Source: Gemmatimonadaceae bacterium (GTDB lineage Bacteria; Gemmatimonadota; Gemmatimonadetes; Gemmatimonadales; Gemmatimonadaceae). From it: DNA of 64,000 nt. The notes beneath the pieces were generated by a model. The model did no database searches. It was not told where the DNA came from and saw nothing but the letters and a program-made list of their open reading frames with translations. The position numbers and the translations under genes are program-made. Shown here piece by piece: positions 58,525 to 64,000 of the stretch. The stretch's first letter is position 1. Each line of letters starts with the position of its first letter. The stretch is from NCBI GenBank assembly GCA_035533755.1, contig DATLTC010000026.1:1-64000 (forward strand), given 5' to 3'.

Positions 58525-58548
58525 TATTGTCCGTACATACGGACAATA
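58525..58548. promoter_or_regulatory. Operator-like palindrome upstream of the TauE operon
   Basis: A palindrome with perfect 11-base arms, TATTGTCCGTA and TACGGACAATA, separated by CA. It lies about 85 bp upstream of the TauE start, in the divergent region before 58686. Length and symmetry fit a GntR dimer site, and a GntR regulator is encoded in this operon. Minus-strand TTGTCC in the arm could double as a -35. Confidence 0.6.
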
Positions 58549-58599
58549 GTAGGGCGTCTCCCCGCCGCACGCAAGCCGGCTCGCAATGGCCGGCCGGGG

Positions 58600-58642
58600 A
58601 GCACGTGCTTGACACCGCAGGGACTGTATACAATTGTTGTAT
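58600..58642 (+). promoter_or_regulatory. Second symmetric region with TTGACA before the 58686 gene
   Basis: AGCACGTGCT (58600-58609, perfect palindrome) overlaps TTGACA (58609-58614), a perfect -35. ATACAA-TTG-TTGTAT (58628-58642) is a further symmetric site, and TACAAT in it is 14 bp from the -35, too short for a normal promoter. This may be an activator-dependent or repressed promoter of the downstream gene. Confidence 0.4.
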
Positions 58643-58685
58643 CAGAGTCCGCGAATGGATTCCACCGGCATCCCCGGGAGCCCCC

Positions 58686-59555
58686 ATGCTGCGACCGATG
58701 CGCCCGCGATTCCCACCCCTTGCCGCCTGGCTCGCGGCGGCCGGCGCACTGGTCATCGCCTCCCGCCCGGCCCGCGCCCAGGCGGACACCGCCCGCGCAG
58801 CCGCACGGCCCGACACCAGCGCCACCCGGCCTGTGCACTTCCGCGTACTCGGCGTGTTCGACGAGGAGACCGGCGAACCGATCGAGGGCGCCGACGTCTC
58901 GGACATGCTCACCCACCTCACCACGCGCACCACGAAGACCGGAACGGCCGCGGTCTTCTTTGCCGACACCGGCGGCACGGTGGTCACGATCAAGAAGCTG
59001 GGATACCAGCCCGCGCTCCTGGCCGTCCCGATGTCGTTGGCCGACTCGACGCCGGTCACCACGACGCTGCTCCGCATGGGACACCTGCTGCCCACGATCG
59101 TCGTCGTGGGCGGCCATGCCGTCTGGCTCGGGAAGAGCGACACCAGCACGACGCTCCGGCGCGACGGCTTCTACGAACGACGTCTCACCAGCGCCGCGCC
59201 CTCCACGGCATTCATCACCGGCGACAAGATCCAGGGGCTGATGCTGGTGTCCGACGCCCACTACTTCGGGCGCGGCATCTGTGAGGGCAACGTCTACATC
59301 GACGGCGTGCACGTGCTCCTGCCGCGGCGCACGGGACACGTCCTGAACGAGGGGATCGACGCCCTGGTCAGTCCGTTCGACGTCGCCGGCATCGAGACGT
59401 ACACGACCACGGACCTGCCGGCCGGCGCGCCCCATACCGACCCGGGCGCGGGAGCGCTGGACATCGGCGCCAGCATGGCGGCAGCTGCCATGGCAAACGC
59501 CTCGGGAACCATCGCGTCATCGGGCTGCGTGACCTTCATCTGGCTCACGCGCTGA
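58686..59555 (+). CDS. Secreted protein with carboxypeptidase-regulatory and plug-like domains
   Basis: 289 residues. Signal peptide about 1-33 (ending R-P-A-R-A-Q). Residues about 50-120 look like a CarboxypepD_reg-like beta-sandwich: V-H-F-R-V-L-G-V-F-D-E-E-T-G-E-P-I-E-G-A-D-V, then I-K-K-L-G-Y-Q-P. The rest contains a TonB-plug-like stretch, V-Y-I-D-G-V-H-V and G-I-E-T-Y, but no barrel follows. Such pieces are common at the N-terminus of SusC-type receptors; here the protein ends before a barrel, so it is not a receptor itself. Function unknown. SusC/D genes lie 1.6 kb downstream on the other strand. Confidence 0.75.
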   Translation: MLRPMRPRFPPLAAWLAAAGALVIASRPARAQADTARAAARPDTSATRPVHFRVLGVFDEETGEPIEGADVSDMLTHLTTRTTKTGTAAVFFADTGGTVVTIKKLGYQPALLAVPMSLADSTPVTTTLLRMGHLLPTIVVVGGHAVWLGKSDTSTTLRRDGFYERRLTSAAPSTAFITGDKIQGLMLVSDAHYFGRGICEGNVYIDGVHVLLPRRTGHVLNEGIDALVSPFDVAGIETYTTTDLPAGAPHTDPGAGALDIGASMAAAAMANASGTIASSGCVTFIWLTR

Positions 59556-59568
59556 GCCGACAGGCGGG

Positions 59569-60999
<1,431 letters not shown>

Positions 61000-61096
61000 C
61001 GTCGCTCCGAGGTTGCATGATGCTCGCAGCGCGACGCGCCCGCGTCAACCCGCCACTGCAAGTGACCGCGGCGGCGGCGCTGCCGCGCGGGAAACG

Positions 61097-61130
61097 AACG
61101 TGGGGGGCGACCATCGTCGCCCCCCACGTT
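61097..61130 (-). terminator. Hairpin terminator after the SusD gene
   Basis: A perfect 15-bp stem (61097-61111 with 61116-61130, AACGTGGGGGGCGAC and its complement) with a 4-base loop. It is 47 bp after the SusD stop on the minus strand, followed by CGTTTCCC. The gap 61000-61176 contains nothing else. Confidence 0.7.
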
Positions 61131-61176
61131 CCCAGCATCCCATCGTGCCGCTCACCACGCGGCCCGTCCCGAGGGA

Positions 61177-62574
61177 TCAGGCGTTGCGGTCGATGCACCC
61201 CGTGAAGTTGGGATTGCTCTTGTCGACGTCCGGTACGGGGAAGTTCACGTCCGTGCCGTAGGTGCCGTTCTTGAAGAAGACGCCGGTGGGGAACACGTTG
61301 TCCTGCGTCAGGTGGTACTGCCTGATGAGCCGGCGCTGATCGCCCATCCTGATCCCGCGGCCGAACTGCCAGAAGGCCTTCTCGCGGAAGAACAGGGCCC
61401 GCGCGTCGGTGGCGTTCCCCGGCGTGGCGAGTGCGGTCATGACCGGCACCTTGTACACGCCGAGCGTCTGCGTGCTGGCCCGCAGCGCATTCAGGATCAC
61501 CATCATCCCCGGGATGTCTCCCGCCTGCAGCTTGGCCTCGGCTTCCACCAGCCGCGCGTCGATGCCCGACACGATCACGTTCGGGTCGTCCCGGCCCCAC
61601 AGCGCCTGACCGACGTACGCCGTGGCGCCGTCGAACGACTTGGTGGCGAAGTTGTTCGTGGCTCCGGTCACGGGCACGCGAGGATCGCCGGCCGACGCGA
61701 ACGGCAGCGCATTCTTGATGATGTTCGTGGCGCCGTTCACGATGTCGAAGCTGTCACCCACCGTATACCGGCGCACGTTGGTGGTCATGATCCAGATGTC
61801 GTTGTCCTGACTGGTCTGGGCGTACGTCATCGTGAATTGGTAGTTGGTGGGAACGCCGGCCACCGCGGCCGCGGCCTGCGTGAACTGGCCCAGATCCACC
61901 AGATTGCGCGCCTTGGCGATGGCCGCCGCGTTGTGGATCTGCACGCTGAACGCGTCGGTGCCGGTGGTCAGCGCCAGCGCCGAATCGAAGTGCGTGCCGG
62001 CCACGGTGAACACGGCCTGGTTGGTGAGGGGCTGCGTGTAGTTGGGCGAGCCGTTCACCGTGTAACCGAGCGCGATGCCGTTGCAGAAGAACTCGCCCAG
62101 TTGCATCTCGGTGTAGCCGAGCAGGAAGTACATCTGCCCGGTTTCCGACGGCGTGCCCGGCACGTACTGCTGCAGCGCGAGGATCGCGTCCTGGATGCCG
62201 CCGCGGGCCTGCTGCATGGTGGTGTACGCCGGGGAGACCACCGCGTCGTTGGACTGCACGTTGCGCTGGTCCCACGAGTTGCGCTGGGAGAAGGTGTCGC
62301 CCGACTTGTACTCGTCGGTGAACAGGCCCGTCTCCAGCACCATGTTCTCCTGGTTGTTGTTGCCGCCGCCCACGGTCCAGTCGCGGAAGCGGCCCAGGGC
62401 GCCGGTGCGTAGCGCTTCGGCGCCCGTGACGCCCACCACGTCGGACGGACTGATGACACCGGGCTGCTGCGGTTGCAGCAGCTGCTTGTTCATGTCACAG
62501 GCGCCCACCAAAGTCAGCCCGAGTCCGACCGCAACCGCGACCGTCCATCGAGCGCGATCAATATGGCTCTTCAT
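61177..62574 (-). CDS. RagB/SusD-family outer membrane lipoprotein
   Basis: 465 residues. The lipoprotein signal ends L-V-G-A-C26. The body has SusD marks: P-G-V-I-S-P-S-D-V, TPR-like helices, L-V-E-A-E-A-K-L-Q-A-G-D, N-A-L-R-A-S and A-L-F-F-R-E-K-A-F-W-Q-F-G-R-G. SusD lids bind ligand over the SusC barrel on the cell surface. It starts 22 bp after the SusC stop, so the two form the usual pair. Ligand may be glycan, peptide or other; no glycosidase is adjacent. Confidence 0.92.
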   Translation of the reverse strand: MKSHIDRARWTVAVAVGLGLTLVGACDMNKQLLQPQQPGVISPSDVVGVTGAEALRTGALGRFRDWTVGGGNNNQENMVLETGLFTDEYKSGDTFSQRNSWDQRNVQSNDAVVSPAYTTMQQARGGIQDAILALQQYVPGTPSETGQMYFLLGYTEMQLGEFFCNGIALGYTVNGSPNYTQPLTNQAVFTVAGTHFDSALALTTGTDAFSVQIHNAAAIAKARNLVDLGQFTQAAAAVAGVPTNYQFTMTYAQTSQDNDIWIMTTNVRRYTVGDSFDIVNGATNIIKNALPFASAGDPRVPVTGATNNFATKSFDGATAYVGQALWGRDDPNVIVSGIDARLVEAEAKLQAGDIPGMMVILNALRASTQTLGVYKVPVMTALATPGNATDARALFFREKAFWQFGRGIRMGDQRRLIRQYHLTQDNVFPTGVFFKNGTYGTDVNFPVPDVDKSNPNFTGCIDRNA

Positions 62575-62596
62575 GAGAGTATCGTCCTCGAAGGAA

Positions 62597-64000
62597 TCAG
62601 TAGTGGAGATTGAGGCGCAACGTGAAGTACGTCGGCGGCGCCGTGGTCGAGAAGGTGTTCTGCACGTCGCCGGTGCCGGTGCCGGAGCTGTTGTAGTTCT
62701 CTTCCGGATCGACGCCCGTGTACTTGGTCCACAGGTGGAGGTTGCGGGCGCCGAGCGTGAGGTTGGCGCTCTCGGCGTGGCCGAGGAAGCGGGTCACGCG
62801 GCGCGGCAGATTGACCACCGCCGACACCTCGCGCAGGCGCCAGAACTGGCCGTTGTCCAGGTAGCCTGCGCCCGTGGACGGATTCTGGTAGCGGAGCGCG
62901 ACCAGGCGCGCCTGATCCCACAGCGCCGACTTCTGGTTGGACTCGGTGTAGCAGGAGTTGGTCTGCTGGCAATAGAACGACGTCGTGGCGTTGTACAGGC
63001 TGTAGCCGCCCTTGTAGTCCAGCAGGACGTTGATGCGCACCAGCCGGTTCAACAGGTCGAATCCGTTCTGCAGCGACACGATATCGCGCGGCTGCGACGA
63101 TCCCATGTACGAGAAGTTCGGATTCACGGTGACTTCGCTGGTCGAGATGTAGCCGTCCTTGTTGGCGTCGCTCCAGGTATAGGTGCGATAGAACAGCGCG
63201 TTCACCGGCAGGCCGATGGTGTCGCGGATGGAGCCGGTGCCGATGGTGGGATAGGGCTTTCCCGTGGATGGATTGGTGCCCAGCGACACCACCTTGTTGC
63301 TGTTGTGCGAGGCGGTGATGGTCACGTCCCAGCCGATCTGGTGCAGGTCCACGAGCTGCGCATTGACCGTGGCTTCGACGCCGTCGTTCTTGACCGACGC
63401 GATATTCGCGATCACGCTGGTGGTGGACGGCGCCGCGTTGGGCGCGATCGGCAGGTTGATGAGCGCGTCCCTGGTCTGCTTGCTGTAGTACGTCAGCTCC
63501 AGGTTCAGGCGGCTGTTCCACATCCGCGCGTCGAACCCACCCTCGAACTCCGACGATTTCTCGGGCTTGAGGTTGGCGTTGCCGAGTGCGTTGGCCCGGA
63601 GGCCTGGTGTGTCCACGCTGTTGATGTTGACCGTGGAAGCCGTGAACGTCTGCAGCGACGACGTGGCGCCGGGCTGCACGCCCGACGCGCCGTAGGCGCT
63701 GCGCAGCCGGAACTGGTCCAGCCACGAGAACTTGGGGAAGAACGACTCGTCGGACAGGATCCACGAGACGCTCGCCTTGGGATAGATCACGCGCTGGAAG
63801 TTGGTGCCGAACGCGCTGTTCTGGTCGGTGCGCACGGCCAGGGTGACGAACAGCCGGTCGCGCAGCGATGCCTGCTCCTGGATGTACAGCCCCAGCGTCT
63901 TCACGGCCGTGGCCGGGATGTTGGAGGCGCTGAGCACCGCGGCCGCGCCCACCGTCTGGGCGCCCGGCGGCAGCTGCGAGCCGCTGGCGCTGGATCCGTC
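62597..64000 (-). CDS. SusC-like TonB-dependent outer membrane receptor (5' end cut by window edge)
   Basis: 467 C-terminal residues are visible; the signal, plug and first barrel strands lie beyond 64000. The visible part is alternating beta-strand sequence with R-L-R-S-A-Y-G-A-S-G-V-Q-P-G, L-K-P-E-K-S-S-E-F-E-G-G-F-D (the SusC/RagA barrel hallmark) and a C-terminal strand ending L-R-L-N-L-H-Y, with the terminal aromatic used by the BAM insertion machine. It would import ligands bound by the SusD partner, powered by TonB-ExbBD. Confidence 0.92.
   Translation of the reverse strand, partial: DGSSASGSQLPPGAQTVGAAAVLSASNIPATAVKTLGLYIQEQASLRDRLFVTLAVRTDQNSAFGTNFQRVIYPKASVSWILSDESFFPKFSWLDQFRLRSAYGASGVQPGATSSLQTFTASTVNINSVDTPGLRANALGNANLKPEKSSEFEGGFDARMWNSRLNLELTYYSKQTRDALINLPIAPNAAPSTTSVIANIASVKNDGVEATVNAQLVDLHQIGWDVTITASHNSNKVVSLGTNPSTGKPYPTIGTGSIRDTIGLPVNALFYRTYTWSDANKDGYISTSEVTVNPNFSYMGSSQPRDIVSLQNGFDLLNRLVRINVLLDYKGGYSLYNATTSFYCQQTNSCYTESNQKSALWDQARLVALRYQNPSTGAGYLDNGQFWRLREVSAVVNLPRRVTRFLGHAESANLTLGARNLHLWTKYTGVDPEENYNSSGTGTGDVQNTFSTTAPPTYFTLRLNLHY

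Overview
The window is a GC-rich (about two-thirds G+C by eye), densely coded bacterial chromosome segment with many GTG starts, 4-bp gene overlaps and few mobile features. Several traits together suggest Gemmatimonadota. These are a SusC/SusD outer-membrane pair, diderm envelope genes (TolC/RND efflux, a GT9 glycosyltransferase, EnvC and MltD types), a Ser/Thr kinase fused to TPRs, FHA/PP2C signalling genes, and type IV pilin-like and GxxExxY genes. The phylum is an inference; Acidobacteriota or Myxococcota cannot be excluded from the sequence alone. No rRNA, CRISPR array, transposase, integrase or prophage was seen.

Layout. 1-3.8 kb: a truncated DUF58 gene, then three copies (A, B, C) of a ~210-240 bp palindromic repeat lying around a GxxExxY (PD-(D/E)XK fold) gene and lepA. 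3.8-9.7 kb: a run of overlapping genes: GT9 transferase, ROK sugar kinase, PfkB-like kinase, ATPase-type anti-sigma protein, STAS-like protein, a small unknown and a Cys/Met-metabolism PLP enzyme. 9.7-13.6 kb: ftsE-ftsX-envC-like, a zinc ribbon and nfo. 13.6-19.7 kb: a small Cys-pair membrane protein followed by an HME-type (heavy-metal) RND tripartite efflux system. 19.8-25 kb: maeB-pckA (C4/C3 node) and an HD phosphohydrolase. 25-29.3 kb (minus): an ABC exporter, then an FHA-PP2C-small protein operon. 29.4-40.8 kb: uvrA, tRNA-Asn, a pilin-like pair, purE-purK, ackA, uppS with a wHTH/membrane pair, holB-moaC and a lytic transglycosylase. 40.9-49.6 kb: MltD-like, rpiB, a divergent ferredoxin, an S10 peptidase, DinB, a thioesterase, a CopD-like protein and an ADP-forming acyl-CoA synthetase. 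49.8-56.2 kb: a kinase-TPR protein, a cold-shock gene with a long leader, a flippase-like membrane protein, an EAL phosphodiesterase and a fatty acid hydroxylase. 56.3-64 kb: tRNA-Lys, a GntR/DUF1634/TauE operon with a strong operator palindrome, a POT transporter, and SusD and SusC (truncated at the edge).

How genes work together. ftsEX plus the EnvC-like protein would control septal peptidoglycan hydrolysis. maeB and pckA lie 1 bp apart and would connect malate/oxaloacetate to pyruvate/PEP. purE and purK do consecutive purine steps. The HME-RND genes form one efflux pump. PP2C and FHA would act opposite Ser/Thr kinases such as the one at 50 kb.

The most unusual signal is the palindromic repeat family. 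Three copies share both arms and a conserved loop, copy C is inverted relative to A and B, and the nuclease-fold GxxExxY gene sits between A and B with its stop codon inside B. Other signals are a cold-shock leader containing an intrinsic terminator, repeated -10-like boxes 5-9 bp before start codons (possible leaderless mRNAs), and a perfect-arm operator palindrome upstream of the TauE operon.
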